From contig CAVTTR010000012.1 in assembly GCA_963737745.1 (NCBI GenBank), positions 372,001 to 436,000 on the forward strand: 64,000 bases of DNA, written 5' to 3'. Made by a program: the position numbers and the translations under genes. The number at the start of each line of letters is the position of its first letter. The stretch's first letter is position 1. The notes beneath the pieces are model-generated. The model ran no database searches. It saw nothing but the letters and a program-made list of their open reading frames with translations, and had not been told where the DNA came from. The stretch is from Bog-473 sp963737745 (GTDB lineage: Bacteria > Actinomycetota > Acidimicrobiia > Acidimicrobiales > RAAP-2). Shown here piece after piece: positions 9,436 through 19,236 of the stretch.

Positions 9436-10080
9436 TCACCCCTCAATAACGTCGGTTCCCGGATGATGGGGAGTCGCGACATCCTCAAGCGTGTGATCGA
9501 GTTTGACATGTGCGTTGCTAAGAAAGCGGCCCACGGCCGTACGGGGCGGGCGGGGACGCTCAGATGCGGTCTTGAACGCGTGTTTGACCTCGTCATTTAG
9601 CTTCTCACGCTCCTCACGTGCTCAGGGGCTCCATGAGGCCAGCGATTTGGCGGTCTTCAATAGGCAGAACTTCCCCAGCCTTCATGATGACCGTCTGCAG
9701 CGTGTCTTCAAATTTTTGCCCGTCGGATGCGTGGACGTTGCGTGGATCGATATGCATGGTCCGCTCGTGGATGTACTCCATCGCCTCGCGGAGTTCCTCC
9801 AGATCCTGCTGCACTTCGTCAAGCTCCCGTTGCGCTTCGCCTTCGAGGAGTGGCACAAATACGCGGTCGAAGGTGTCTTCGTAGCGCGAGAGAGATCGAC
9901 CAGCTCGCTTCCCAAGTCGGCACGCTCGATCAAATCGCTTGTCTCGTCGAGTCTCGACAAGATGCGATCGATTCGGGCACGCTCCTCTGAGAATGGACTG
10001 AGTTCCGTCAGATCATTCGGTGAGTCCGTCGAATGATTATCCAACTTCTCACTTCCTGCCGACCCTGACTGCGTCATCAT
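9436..10080 (-). pseudogene. Hemerythrin-like (HHE-related) protein, frameshifted twice
   Basis: ATG at 10080 has a good AAGGAAG ribosome site. The translation runs through an acidic helical region (SEERARIDRILSRLDETSDLIERADLGSELVDLSR), then needs a shift near 9880 to continue as YEDTFDRVFVPLLEGEAQ..ELDEVQQDLEELREAMEYIHERT..EDTLQTVIMKAGEVLPIEDRQ. A second shift near 9616 leads to REEREKLNDEVKHAFKTASERP, a Pro-rich linker and LDHTLEDVATPHHPG, stopping at 9436. The order matches hemerythrin-like proteins, but several expected iron-ligand His/Glu positions look substituted (for example Tyr where RHE is usual). It may be a non-metal-binding relative or a decaying gene. A better-preserved hemerythrin is at 62437-62976. 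Confidence 0.55.
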
Positions 10081-10146
10081 TCCCGCTTCCTTCCGCATGT
10101 GTCTGCTACGGGAGTTATTCCCCAAAAGGCGCGAATCGAATCCTGA

Positions 10147-10821
10147 TCAGAGTCCGGGGAAGGGCTCCTCAAGAGAGGCGAGAACGTGATCTGCGCCGGC
10201 GTCGGTGAGTTCGTCGACGGAGTAATGGCCACTTGCCACACCCACGCCCACCGCTCCAGCGGAGTGCGCAGCCTGAATGTCTCTGGGCGTGTCCCCCACC
10301 ACAAAGACCTGGGAGGGCAAGAGATCTGCGCGTAGTCGGGTCGCCTTGGCTATCGCCATTTGCGTGAGTTCGGCGCGGATGGGTGAGTCAGAGCCGTATC
10401 CCCCGAAAATGAAAAACCGATTGAGATTGGCGGGCATCAGCTTCGTCCGGGCCGCCCCCTCCATGGCTCCTGAGACCAGCCCCAGCAATACCCCGGCGTC
10501 CCCTAGTCGCGGCAGAATTTCCTCCGCACCTGGGAGCACGTGGTAGGCCTCGGACTTTCCAATCTCCGTGGCGAGGTGCAATAGATATTTCGCGTAGACC
10601 CGATCGATTTCGTCATCGCTGGGGTCACGGTTGAGCACGCCCTTGAATGTGGCTCGGCCGACTTCGGGGTCGGTCTCTCCGGCTGAGGTATGGGCGCCTA
10701 TGTCGGCCGGAATGCCGTACAGCTCGTCAAACGCTGCTTTCCAGCTCCGAGCGCCCGCACCTCCGGAATGGATGAGGGTCTCGTCCACGTCGAAGAGGAC
10801 GACGATCGGCTTGTCGACCAT
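10147..10821 (-). CDS. HAD-superfamily hydrolase, phosphoglycolate-phosphatase-like
   Basis: 224 residues. Motif I is FDVDETL (residues 10-16) with the nucleophile and acid/base aspartates, motif II is the VSGAMEG region, and motif IV is VGDTPRDIQAA. A helical cap sits between residues about 20 and 95. This is the Gph/PGMB-type subfamily, which dephosphorylates small phosphorylated metabolites. The start codon follows the stop of the 6-phosphogluconate dehydrogenase gene directly (10822/10821), so the two are translationally coupled; a sugar-phosphate substrate is therefore a reasonable guess. The substrate cannot be read from sequence. Confidence 0.85.
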   Translation of the reverse strand: MVDKPIVVLFDVDETLIHSGGAGARSWKAAFDELYGIPADIGAHTSAGETDPEVGRATFKGVLNRDPSDDEIDRVYAKYLLHLATEIGKSEAYHVLPGAEEILPRLGDAGVLLGLVSGAMEGAARTKLMPANLNRFFIFGGYGSDSPIRAELTQMAIAKATRLRADLLPSQVFVVGDTPRDIQAAHSAGAVGVGVASGHYSVDELTDAGADHVLASLEEPFPGL

Positions 10822-11860
10822 TCAGGCTTTTTTCTCGTCGTGGCCTCCGAACCCCTTACGCATCGCCGAGAGGATCTTGTTGGCGAAGTCGTCGAGTCCA
10901 CGTGAGGCGAAACGTGAGTACAGGGAAGCGGTAAGTACCGGAGCGGGCACGCCCTCGTCGATGGCGGCGATTGAAGTCCAACGCCCCTCACCCGAGTCAG
11001 ACACGTGTCCAGCAAACCCCTCGAGTTGCGGTGATGCGACGAGGGCCTCCGCGGTGAGGTCCAAGAGCCACGACGCCACCACACTCCCCCGCCGCCACAC
11101 TTCGGTGACCGCCGTGGTGTCGATGTCGTACTGGTAGAACTCCGGCTCCTCGAGCGGAGCGGTCTCGGCATCGCCGGCTGACGGGGGCTTCTTGCCCGCA
11201 TTGGCGTTGTGCAAAATGTTGAGGCCCTCGGCGAACGAGGCCATCATTCCGTACTCGATGCCGTTGTGGACCATCTTGACGAAGTGCCCGGCGCCGTTGG
11301 GCCCGCAATGCAAGAACCCCAGTTCGGAGTCTTCGGGTTCGCCCGTCCGTCCCGGCGTACGTTCCACCGTGCCCAGCCCGGGGGCGATGGTGGCGAAGAT
11401 GGGGCGCAGGTGCGTCACGACCTCGTCTTCGCCCCCGATCATCAGGCAGAAACCGCGGTCGATCCCCCACACGCCACCGCTGGTGCCGCAGTCGACGTGA
11501 TGAATGCCCTTCTCAGACAGTGACTTGGCGTGGCGGATGTCGTCGCGGTAGTACGAGTTGCCGCCGTCAATGACGATGTCCCCGCTCTCCATGTGGGAGC
11601 CGAGCTCCTCAATGGTCTTTCGGGTGATCTCGCCTGCGGGCACCATCACCCAGGCCGCCCTCGGTTGCGTCAGTTTCTGGACGAAGTCCTGCCATCGACG
11701 TGGCGCCCGTCGCCCCTTGTTGCTCCATGGCCTTCACTGCGTCGGGGTTTACGTCGTAGACCACACATGTGTGCCCGTCGCGCATCAGGCGGCCGACGAG
11801 GCCGGCACCCATCCGTCCGAGCCCGACCATGCCGAGCTGCATCGGGTTGCTTGTAGGCAT
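10822..11860 (-). CDS. gnd: 6-phosphogluconate dehydrogenase, decarboxylating (short bacterial type), one frameshift
   Basis: This NADP/NAD-linked enzyme oxidises 6-phosphogluconate to ribulose 5-phosphate and CO2. The N-terminal Rossmann motif is GMVGLGRMGAG, followed by VYDVNPDAVKAM. The frame breaks near 11690: deleting one G turns SMAGLRPE into SMADFVQKLTQPRAAWVMV, which continues in the second frame with DCGTSGGVWG and KMVHNGIEYGMM, the substrate-binding and catalytic segments. The shape (about 345 residues) matches the short YqeC-like Gnd rather than the about 470-residue enzyme. ATG at 11860 has GAGGAG upstream. The break lies in an otherwise fully conserved gene, so a sequence error is likelier than a true pseudogene. 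Confidence 0.85.
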
Positions 11861-12004
11861 TGGTGTCTCCTCTGTTCTCCGACACGGGTCGGTTGTCCGA
11901 GTGCTTGCCCGAGGATAGTCAGCCGTCCCCCTGGGGCGTTTCGGTAGTCTCGATGAACAGTCCGGTCCCTCCCGTCTCGCGGCGTTCCCGGAAGGGGATA
12001 TGGA

Positions 12005-13441
12005 ATGAAGCAGAGATTTCACGTCCGTGCGGCACGGATTGCTGGCACGGCGGCGCTCGCGCTAGCGCCATGGTGAGCGCATCGGCCGCCCCGGCCACTG
12101 CCAAGACCCACAAGCCGGTGGTGGTCAGGGCGGCTCTGCCACCGGGAAAGATCAACCATGTCATCGTCATCGAATTCGAGAACGAGGGCTACCAGACGAC
12201 CTTCGGTCCCAGGTCCGTCGCCACCTATCTGAATGGGACCCTTCGACCTCAAGGTGAGCTGCTGCAGAACTACTACGCCATAGGGCACTACAGCTTGGAC
12301 AATTACATCGCCCAGGTCTCCGGCCAGGCGCCGACCGAAGATACCCAGGCTGACTGCGCCGACAATGGATTCGCCTTCGCCAACGTGGAGCCCGGGCACC
12401 CCCGATGCCAACCAAGCGGTGAATCCCGGGCAAGTTGACGGCGAGGGCTGTGTCTATCCGAGCACGGTCCAGACCATCGCCAATCAGCTCGACGCCAAAT
12501 ATCCTCCCAACCCCAAGACCCACGTGGCCTCGTGGCGCGCCTACGAGCAGGACATGGGGAATACGCCGTCGCGAGACGGTGGTGTTCCGGATCCGACGGG
12601 AGGGACCGACTGCGGCCACCCGGCCATTGGGGCCGCCGACACGGCGGAGGTCGCCACCGCGCTCGACCAGTACACAAGCCGCCATAACCCGTTTGTGTGG
12701 TTTCACTCGATCATCGACAACGCGGCGGAATGTGACGCCAACGTGGTGCCCCTCGGTACGTTGGGCGCGAATGGTGCGCCTCTCCCGACAGGTCACCTGG
12801 CTCATGACCTGCGCAGTGAGAAGACCACGCCTCGTTTCGCCTTCATTACCCCCAATCTGTGCAGCGATGGTCATGACGGAACCTGTGCCGGGACGAACAG
12901 CACAGGGGGCCACGTCGGCGGATTGACCGGCGCCGACCAGTTCCTGCGGGCGTGGATGCCACTGATCCTCGGTTCGCCTGCCTACAAGCGCGGCGACACA
13001 CTGGTCGTGATCACCTTCGATGAGGCCGACGTCGACCGCTCAGACCCGGGCTATGCCGCCGCCTGCTGTGACGAAACGACGGGTCCCAACACCCACGCCC
13101 CCGGAAATGCCGGGTTGTCGACGGACACCGCTCCGGGCGGGGGCCAAATCGGAGCCCTCCTGCTGAACCCCAAATACCTCACTCCCGGCTCGACCGATGC
13201 GACCGGTTCCTACAACCACTATTCGGCCTTGCGCAGTTACGAGGACCTGCTGGGATTGACCTCGGGAGGCAGTGACGGTGAAGGCCATCTGGGTTTTGCC
13301 GCCGCTCCGGGATTGGCGCCATTCGGAACCGACGTCTCTTCGCCGGCAGCACAAGGCTCGCCGGCACGCGAGCTCGCGGAGGAGCATTTTGCATGTCGTC
13401 TCGCGCACGTTCTCCGGAACCCCTCCTTGACACGGCCATAG
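12005..13441 (+). CDS. Secreted phosphoesterase (phospholipase C / acid phosphatase superfamily), two frameshifts
   Basis: ATG at 12005 (GGAAGGGG upstream) starts a signal peptide, MKQRFHVRAARIAGTAALALAP, whose frame breaks near 12070 and resumes as MVSASAAPA. The mature protein opens with KINHVIVIEFENEGY, the metal-binding strand of the PF04185 phosphoesterase family, then YAIGHYSLDNYIAQVSGQ. A second break near 12395 joins to PDANQAVNPG. Later motifs are HNPFVWFHSI, TPRFAFITPNLCSDGHDG, GGHVGGLTGAD and LVVITFDEAD (metal ligands), and SYNHYSALRSYEDLLG near the end. Likely role: extracellular phosphate release from phospholipids or phosphomonoesters. Product about 470 residues. Confidence 0.8.
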
Positions 13442-13621
13442 CAAGGTTGCAGCATGGCTGCGTCTGGAACTGAAACTCGCGTCGGTTTCATGGACGAGGA
13501 CCTGGTTGGCGGCGGTGGATGTCCAAGACGCAGCGGAGGTACGGATCGATGGCGGTAGGGAGATGACCCTGACCGGTATCAAGGGCAGCAACTGGAGTGC
13601 CCTGACAAGGGAGCACCAGGC

Positions 13622-14410
13622 ATGAGGTTCCTCTGCGTGGCCTTGGCCATCCTTGTGCTGTTCGGTGCCGGACATCTCTTTGCGGTCGAGTACAAGCGCT
13701 ACCGCGCCGATCCAACACCCGCTCCCCCGCTCCCGCCCGAGAAGGCTGCGCTCGAGACCTGGCACTCCCGGATGGCCCTTCTGATCGCCAGCCTCTCCAT
13801 CCTGGCTGCCCTCAATGTCTGGCTTGCCTCTTCGGCCTTTGGCAGCGCCTCGGACCTCGGCCAGCAGATTCTTCAAGACGAGACGCAGTACCAGACCGTT
13901 CTGGCCGTGCAGAACAGCCGCATCGAGTTTGGGGCCCGGCTCACGCTGCTCTACCAGGAGCACCTCTCGACGGAAAACCAGCTCTACAAAATTGCCACGG
14001 CGGACCGCAACGCCGGCAATACGCAAGAGGCTCGACAGTTAGAAGGCGAAGCGCGGGTGGAGGCGGCGCAAGAACGGGCTCTCGGCACCGGCTACCTCTA
14101 CTACTCGCCGCATCTCGACTCCCACGGCAACGCCGTATTCAATAGCGCCGAAGAGCTCACCGTAGCCACGGAGGAGAATCGGGATCTGATCGCGCTCGAC
14201 CCGTCGCACCTGGCCACCATCGAATCCCGGGTAAGCAGTAACCGCGACGAGGGGCAGGACGTCGTCTTAGCCACGGCACTCTTCGTGACCGCCGTCTTCT
14301 TCTTCACGGTGACGAATTTGGGATGGCGCCATAACCGGTGGCGCACCATGGCTCCCGGTCTCTTGGCCACTGCCGCTGGTCTGGCTTTGCTCACCGCGGC
14401 CGTGGCATAG
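13622..14410 (+). CDS. Unknown four-TM membrane protein
   Basis: 262 residues. Hydrophobic segments lie at about 1-22, 50-70, 215-233 and 243-262. The 145-residue loop between TM2 and TM3 is charged, helical and Gln/Glu-rich (QDETQYQTVLAVQNSRIEFGARLTLLYQEHLSTENQLYK), probably coiled-coil and extracytoplasmic. The stop codon abuts the ATG of the next gene (TAGATG), so the two are almost certainly co-translated. The architecture (TM, helical loop, TM) is repeated in the downstream protein, suggesting a two-subunit membrane assembly. I recognise no family. Confidence 0.75.
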   Translation: MRFLCVALAILVLFGAGHLFAVEYKRYRADPTPAPPLPPEKAALETWHSRMALLIASLSILAALNVWLASSAFGSASDLGQQILQDETQYQTVLAVQNSRIEFGARLTLLYQEHLSTENQLYKIATADRNAGNTQEARQLEGEARVEAAQERALGTGYLYYSPHLDSHGNAVFNSAEELTVATEENRDLIALDPSHLATIESRVSSNRDEGQDVVLATALFVTAVFFFTVTNLGWRHNRWRTMAPGLLATAAGLALLTAAVA

Positions 14411-16835
14411 ATGCCCCCGCCCGCCACAGGCGAACTGGCCGCCATCGCTGGTGACGAGGTGGTCGTGGCCGGGTTGGAGGGGGAGGCGGCCTCCCTTGAA
14501 AACGCGACGTCGGGCGATGGAGGTGGTACGTCGGACGGCGGGTCGGGCGAAGAGCAGGTCAAGCCCCCTCGCCCTTCGGGTCGATTCATCACCATCGCTG
14601 TTGTCTCGGCCACACTGGCCGCGGCCCTCGTGGGTTTCTTGTTCAACCACGCCTCGCAGGCCGGTCAGCACGCCAGCGACAAGGCGCAAGAACTCAGCTT
14701 GCAGGCCAGCAGGCTGCAGACGAGTGCCTATCAATCGGCCGAGGACGACTACTACAACTACCTGCTCCAGCAATCCGACGCCGCCAAGGCGACGCAGTCG
14801 TATTTCGAAACCACGCTGAACGATCCTGATCCCCAACAGTGGGCCGACCTGCAAAACGTGACCGATCATTTGGCCACGCAGGAAGCCAAGAGCTTGCCCA
14901 AGGACATGCATCCTGACGATGCCAATGGGCCCAATCCGAATTTTCCCGCCTCGTACTTTGCCGCCCGTACCCAAACGGCGACCCAATTGAGTTCGCAGGC
15001 CAATGCCTACAACGACATCAGTACGCAGTGGGGAAAGCTCGGAGGCTCATTCTCGGCCATCCTCACCGTGCTGGCCATTGCCCTTTTGTTGCTGGGTTCG
15101 TCGTTGGCCCTCTATGGATCGCCCCGAATGATGTTCGTTCGGCTCGGTGTGCTGCTTCTCGCCATCGCGGTGGTCTGGGCCGCCACGGCCACCATTTCCG
15201 AGCCCGGTTCACAAGCGGCCACCACGGCGGCGCAGGCCTACGCCCGGGGCGTGACCGATGCGGCCCGTGTCACCACGCCCACTACGGCTCGACCGGCCTT
15301 GAAGGAGTTCACGGCCGCCATACAAGCCCGACCGGATTACGCCCAGGCCTACGATTTACGAGCGGAGACCGAGGACTCCATCGGATCGTTGGGCCCGTAC
15401 TCAGATTACGAGAATGTGGTGGCGACGCCCTGGCTCAAAAAAGCAGTGCAAGACGAAAGAACGGCGTACGGTCTCGGACTGCGGAGCGAGAACGAACTCA
15501 CCGACTTTGGCATGGACTCCTTCGACCTGTGGGTCAGCCAGGGTGCGAGCTCGGGCTTTCCGTCTGACGCGCTCGCCGCCGATCAGGACCTCACCTCGGT
15601 GGATTCGACCGATCCGGTGGGCTGGACCGAAGTGGGCCTGGCCGATCTCCTCGGCCGGCACTACCAACAGGCCCAGAGCGCCTTTACGGACTCGATCGAG
15701 AACATCTTGTATAGCAACGTGTCGGCCAAGAAGCTCCGCCCCAATCACTCCTTTGTCGACGAACAGGACTGGGTGGGCAATGCCATGACCCAACTGGACC
15801 AGCTGATCAATTTCGACGTCGGCCTCGCAGGATGCATCCCTCAAAGCCGAGGCCACTCGGATCGAAGGACTGCTTACCGCCTCGGTGGCCGCCGGGCACA
15901 TCGTTCAGCCCGTTCGTCCGCCTCTTCCGCTCACGGTCACCTCGTCGACGTTCAACCTCGTTCCCAGCTCTCTCGGCATCACCATCGTCCCCGGGTCGGG
16001 TTGGAATCCCCAAACGGGCGGACGCGACCTGACCCAGGGGAACGTGACGATGTTGTGGTATTCCCGGCCCATCGTCCATGGGAAAGGCAAAGGCTCGTGG
16101 AGTGCGATCACCAGCACGATCGAGTGGGGAGACAACTCGAGCAGCTCCCCGTTGGGCAACCCGAAGTTCTGCGACGGCGACGTGTACTGCGAGGATTCTT
16201 CCGTTCTCACGAACACGAATCAATGCCTGGCCAACGCACAGTACCGAGTCGACGTGTTCTACGACGGCGTACGCGTCTTCACCCGAGCGGCCAAACCCAC
16301 CACGTATTTCGGGGACCCGATCGCCCGGCTCGACCCGCAAATGAACGTCGGTGCGTGCATTCAGCCCTCGTGGAAACTCTCGACATCACTGACGGGAAAC
16401 TCGACCTTGGCGGGAACCTCAACGCCTCTCACCAACACACTGGCGGGTTTTCTGATGTCCTATAAGGCCGCGGGCAACACGTACGGCTATGACATGCTCC
16501 GGATCTACCCGTCCCGGGACGCGTTCACCGGGGGTGATCTCACTTCCTTTAGCGAAGACGTGGCCCAGTACGCCGTAAGCCTGTTAGCGGGCCACCTCCT
16601 GCCGACAGACATGCAGGCCTATCAGCCGCTCACCAATCAGGGATTCATGAACCTCAAGGACAATGTGATCGTCCCGTACCAGAGCGCGGGCTCCGACGTC
16701 AGCGCGGATGTGGGAGCCGGCATCACCGACGACGATGCGGTCGTGGTGGCGGTCGAGTACGGACCCGCCAAATGGATCCAGGCCCGGAACGCCTTCGAGC
16801 TGTTCTACTCCGCTTCGCTGCTCAATTACGGCTAG
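14411..16835 (+). CDS. Unknown multi-domain membrane protein with TPR-like and extracytoplasmic beta-rich domains, one frameshift
   Basis: An acidic/Gly-rich N-terminus (1-55) is followed by TM1 (about 59-78), a helical loop (SDKAQELSLQASRLQTSAYQ), TM2-TM3 (about 213-262), then a TPR-like helical segment (ALKEFTAAIQARPDYAQAYDLRAE, residues about 295-320) and further helices to about 470. Near 15825 the frame shifts: DVGLA continues as SQDASLKAEATRIEGLLTASVAAG. The remaining about 330 residues form a Thr/Ser/Asn-rich beta domain with four Cys (FCDGDVYCED, NQCLAN, GACIQ). Total about 808 residues. The first half parallels the preceding four-TM protein. Function unknown; the repeated architecture hints at a sensor or secretion-associated complex, but nothing in the sequence proves it. 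Confidence 0.7.
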
Positions 16836-16892
16836 TCGTCTGCCCGTGACGCGCTGTGCGCCTGCAGCACGGGTGTCCGGTACCCGTCTTTT

Positions 16893-17421
16893 CTAGGTCG
16901 GTGTGTCCAGCCGGACCAGACTGGCGGCGTAGCGCTTTCCATTTGCCACATAGAAGGCGGCTCCCATTTCGATGCCGGCGGCGGACGACTTGCCCTCTTT
17001 GATGACGGCCGGCACGCCGACGGCCAGGGCGCCGGGGGGCACGATCATGTTGTCGGTCACCACCGCGTTGGCCCCGACGGTGGCCCCGGTTCCGACCACG
17101 ACATTGTGCAAGACCACCGAACCGGATCCGATCAGGCAGCTGTTCTCAATGCGGCAGCCCTCGAGGTGTGCGATGTGGCCGACGACACAACCGTCGCCGA
17201 CCCAGGTGGGTGTCTGCTCGGTGGTGTGGATCATGGTGCCGTCCTGAATCGACGTCCGCGCTCCGATGGTGATGGAGCCGTAGTCCCCGCGCAGGGTGGC
17301 GCCCGGCCAGATGGTCGGACTCGGGACCGATGATCACGTTGCCGATGACGACGGCATCGGGATGGATGTATGCGGTGGGGTCGATCTGAGGAGCGACACC
17401 GTCGAGCTCGTAGATAGGCAT
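16893..17421 (-). CDS. Gamma-carbonic-anhydrase-like hexapeptide-repeat protein, one frameshift
   Basis: The N-terminus MPIYELDGVAPQIDPTAYIHPDAVVIGNVIIGPES is typical of gamma-CA/PaaY/YrdA proteins. A frameshift near 17310 hides the WPGATLRGDYGSITIGARTSIQDG segment, whose Asp/Gly turn and following MIHTTEQTPTWVGDGC and VGHIAHLEGC segments carry the left-handed beta-helix repeats and zinc-ligand histidines (HTT, VGH, AHLEG). The C-terminal helix region ends LVRLDTPT. The full product is about 175 residues, the usual size. It may hydrate CO2 or be an inactive relative. The gene lies downstream of the der cluster on the same strand, 28 bp after the zinc-ribbon gene. Confidence 0.8.
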
Positions 17422-17449
17422 GGCCGTCGAACTTAGTGGCTTGCTCGCC

Positions 17450-17653
17450 TCAGATGTGATGGATGGCCCAGTGCACCAGCTGGTAGATGCGCCAGCCGAG
17501 GTAGACGACCGTGGCCAGCAGCATGAACTTGAAGTACCACGGGACGGGTGCGCGCTTCTGCTCGGCCAGGATGGTCCCGCAGGCGGGGCACTCCCCCTCC
17601 TCGCCCAGGTCCTCGTCCTCCACCAGCGTGTCGCACTCCTCGCACCAGGCCAT
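17450..17653 (-). CDS. Small zinc-ribbon membrane protein coupled to der
   Basis: A 67-residue protein with two CxxC pairs (CEEC at 4-7, CPAC near 22-25), an acidic linker between them, and one C-terminal TM helix (about 38-60, WYFKFMLLATVVYLGWRIYQ) ending in a His-rich tail. Its ATG (17651-17653) overlaps the stop codon of der (TAATG), which signals translational coupling. The zinc ribbon probably faces the cytoplasm. I know no assigned function; coupling to a ribosome-assembly GTPase is the only functional hint. Confidence 0.75.
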   Translation of the reverse strand: MAWCEECDTLVEDEDLGEEGECPACGTILAEQKRAPVPWYFKFMLLATVVYLGWRIYQLVHWAIHHI

Positions 17654-19188
17654 TACTTGCCGCCGATACGAACCCGCAGCTTCATCGGTGTGGCGCCGAA
17701 CTCGAACTTCTCGCGCAGTCCCCGCTCGATGTAGCGGATATAGGTCTGGGGCAGACGCCCGTTGGTGAAGAGGGTGAAGGTGGGAGGGTCGATGGCGCCC
17801 TGCACGATGTAACGGATACGGGCGCGCGGGGCGGACTGCTTCAGCTGAATCTCCTGCAGCGCCCGGTTGAGGGCGCCGGTCGGGACGCGCTGGTGGTAGG
17901 CCTCCACCGAGTCGCGCAGGGCCGGCAGTATCCGGTGCACGCCCTTGCCCGACTTGGCCGAGAGCTTGAGCACCGGGGCCGAGCCCAAAAAGGCCAAGCG
18001 ATCCCCCACCCCGGCCAAGACGTCGTCGCGATCGTCCACCTTCACCAGGTCCCACTTGTTGAGCACGACGATGGCCGGGCAGCCCGAGACACCGATGCGC
18101 TCGGCCAGCCGCTGATCTTGGTGCGACGCGCCGATGGTGGCGTCGATGACGAGCACGGCGATGTCGGCCCTCTCCAAGGCGCGGAGCGCGCGCAACACGG
18201 AATGGTGCTCGGTGCCGCGCTCGGTACGGGAGGGGCGACGGAGCCCGGCCGTATCGATGAAGCAGACGGGACCGTCGGGTGTCTCGACCACGGTGTCGAT
18301 GGCGTCACGGGTCGTGCCGGGCATGTCGTGCACGACGGAGCGCTCTTCGCCCAGGAGCTTGTTGAACAGGGTCGACTTCCCGACGTTGGGCCGCCCGATG
18401 ATGGCGACCCGCGGCGTGCCGCCCGGCCCCGTGCGCGCGGCGGAGGCGGCTGCCTCTTCCTGTTCCTCGGTTGGGATGGGAGGGGGCAGGAGCTCGACCA
18501 CGGCATCGAGTAGGTCGCCGGTGCCCCGGCCGTGCAGGGCGCTCACGGCGAAGGGGTCGCCCACGCCAAGGGAAACGAACTCCCAGGCCGCAGCCTCCCG
18601 GTTGGTGTCGTCCACCTTGTTCACCACCAAGCGGACCGGCGGACCGGCTCGGCGGATGACCTTGGCTGCCGCCAGGTCCTCGTCGGTCACCCCGGTCGTC
18701 ACGTCGACCACCAGGAGTATGACGTCGGCCTCGGACAGAGCCAGCTCGGCCTGCTGACTCACCTTCGAGGTGAGCGCGTCACCGCCGGCCAGCCAGCCTC
18801 CGGTGTCCATGATGGAGAAAGGCACGCCGACCCATTCGGCGGTGAGGACCTTGCGGTCGCGCGTTACGCCCGGCTCTTCTTCGACCACGGCCGCCCGCTC
18901 CCCCACAATGCGGTTGACCAGGGAAGACTTGCCGACGTTGGGGCGCCCGGCCACCACGACCATGGGGAGCAGGCCTGCCTTGGGATCGATCGCATCGCGT
19001 TCCGTGGCGTCGGCGCCTTCCCCAGCTGGGTCGACCGCGACCGCGCTGTCGAGATGCCGGTCGTCGAGATCCGGATCGTCGTCGAGGCCATCGTCCATGT
19101 CGTCGAGGTCCAGCTCATCGGAAACGAGATCGTCGGAAGCCAGTTCGTCGATGTCCTGGTCGTCAAGGTCCAGGTCATCCAGGTCCAT
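17653..19188 (-). CDS. der: Ribosome-associated double GTPase Der (EngA) with acidic N-terminal extension
   Basis: Der carries two consecutive Era-like G domains and a C-terminal KH-like domain and acts in 50S ribosomal subunit maturation. G1 motifs: GRPNVGKSS (about residue 82) and GRPNVGKST (about 270); G3 DTGG and DTAG; G4 NKVD and NKWD; a second-domain switch MPGTTRDAIDT. The KH-like end is RARIRYIVQGAIDPPTFTLF. The first about 75 residues form an unusual run of Asp/Leu-rich repeats (DLDDLDLDDQDIDEL), not part of the usual about 440-residue Der. A shorter start nearer LLPMVVVAGRPN is possible but has no clearly better ribosome site. Upstream, 48 bp away, is the DUF512 gene. Confidence 0.95.
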   Translation of the reverse strand: MDLDDLDLDDQDIDELASDDLVSDELDLDDMDDGLDDDPDLDDRHLDSAVAVDPAGEGADATERDAIDPKAGLLPMVVVAGRPNVGKSSLVNRIVGERAAVVEEEPGVTRDRKVLTAEWVGVPFSIMDTGGWLAGGDALTSKVSQQAELALSEADVILLVVDVTTGVTDEDLAAAKVIRRAGPPVRLVVNKVDDTNREAAAWEFVSLGVGDPFAVSALHGRGTGDLLDAVVELLPPPIPTEEQEEAAASAARTGPGGTPRVAIIGRPNVGKSTLFNKLLGEERSVVHDMPGTTRDAIDTVVETPDGPVCFIDTAGLRRPSRTERGTEHHSVLRALRALERADIAVLVIDATIGASHQDQRLAERIGVSGCPAIVVLNKWDLVKVDDRDDVLAGVGDRLAFLGSAPVLKLSAKSGKGVHRILPALRDSVEAYHQRVPTGALNRALQEIQLKQSAPRARIRYIVQGAIDPPTFTLFTNGRLPQTYIRYIERGLREKFEFGATPMKLRVRIGGK

Positions 19189-19236
19189 GTCGTCGGTCGT
19201 CGGGACCCACGTCGTCTGCGTTGACCGAGGCGGGAC

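Noticed and set aside
12167..14026. 248- and 328-residue minus-strand frames
   Set aside because: They are antisense to the secreted phosphoesterase and the four-TM membrane protein, whose plus-strand translations show signal peptide, metal motifs and membrane segments.
17548..18513. 321-residue open frame on the plus strand
   Set aside because: Mirror of der, which has all GTPase motifs on the other strand.
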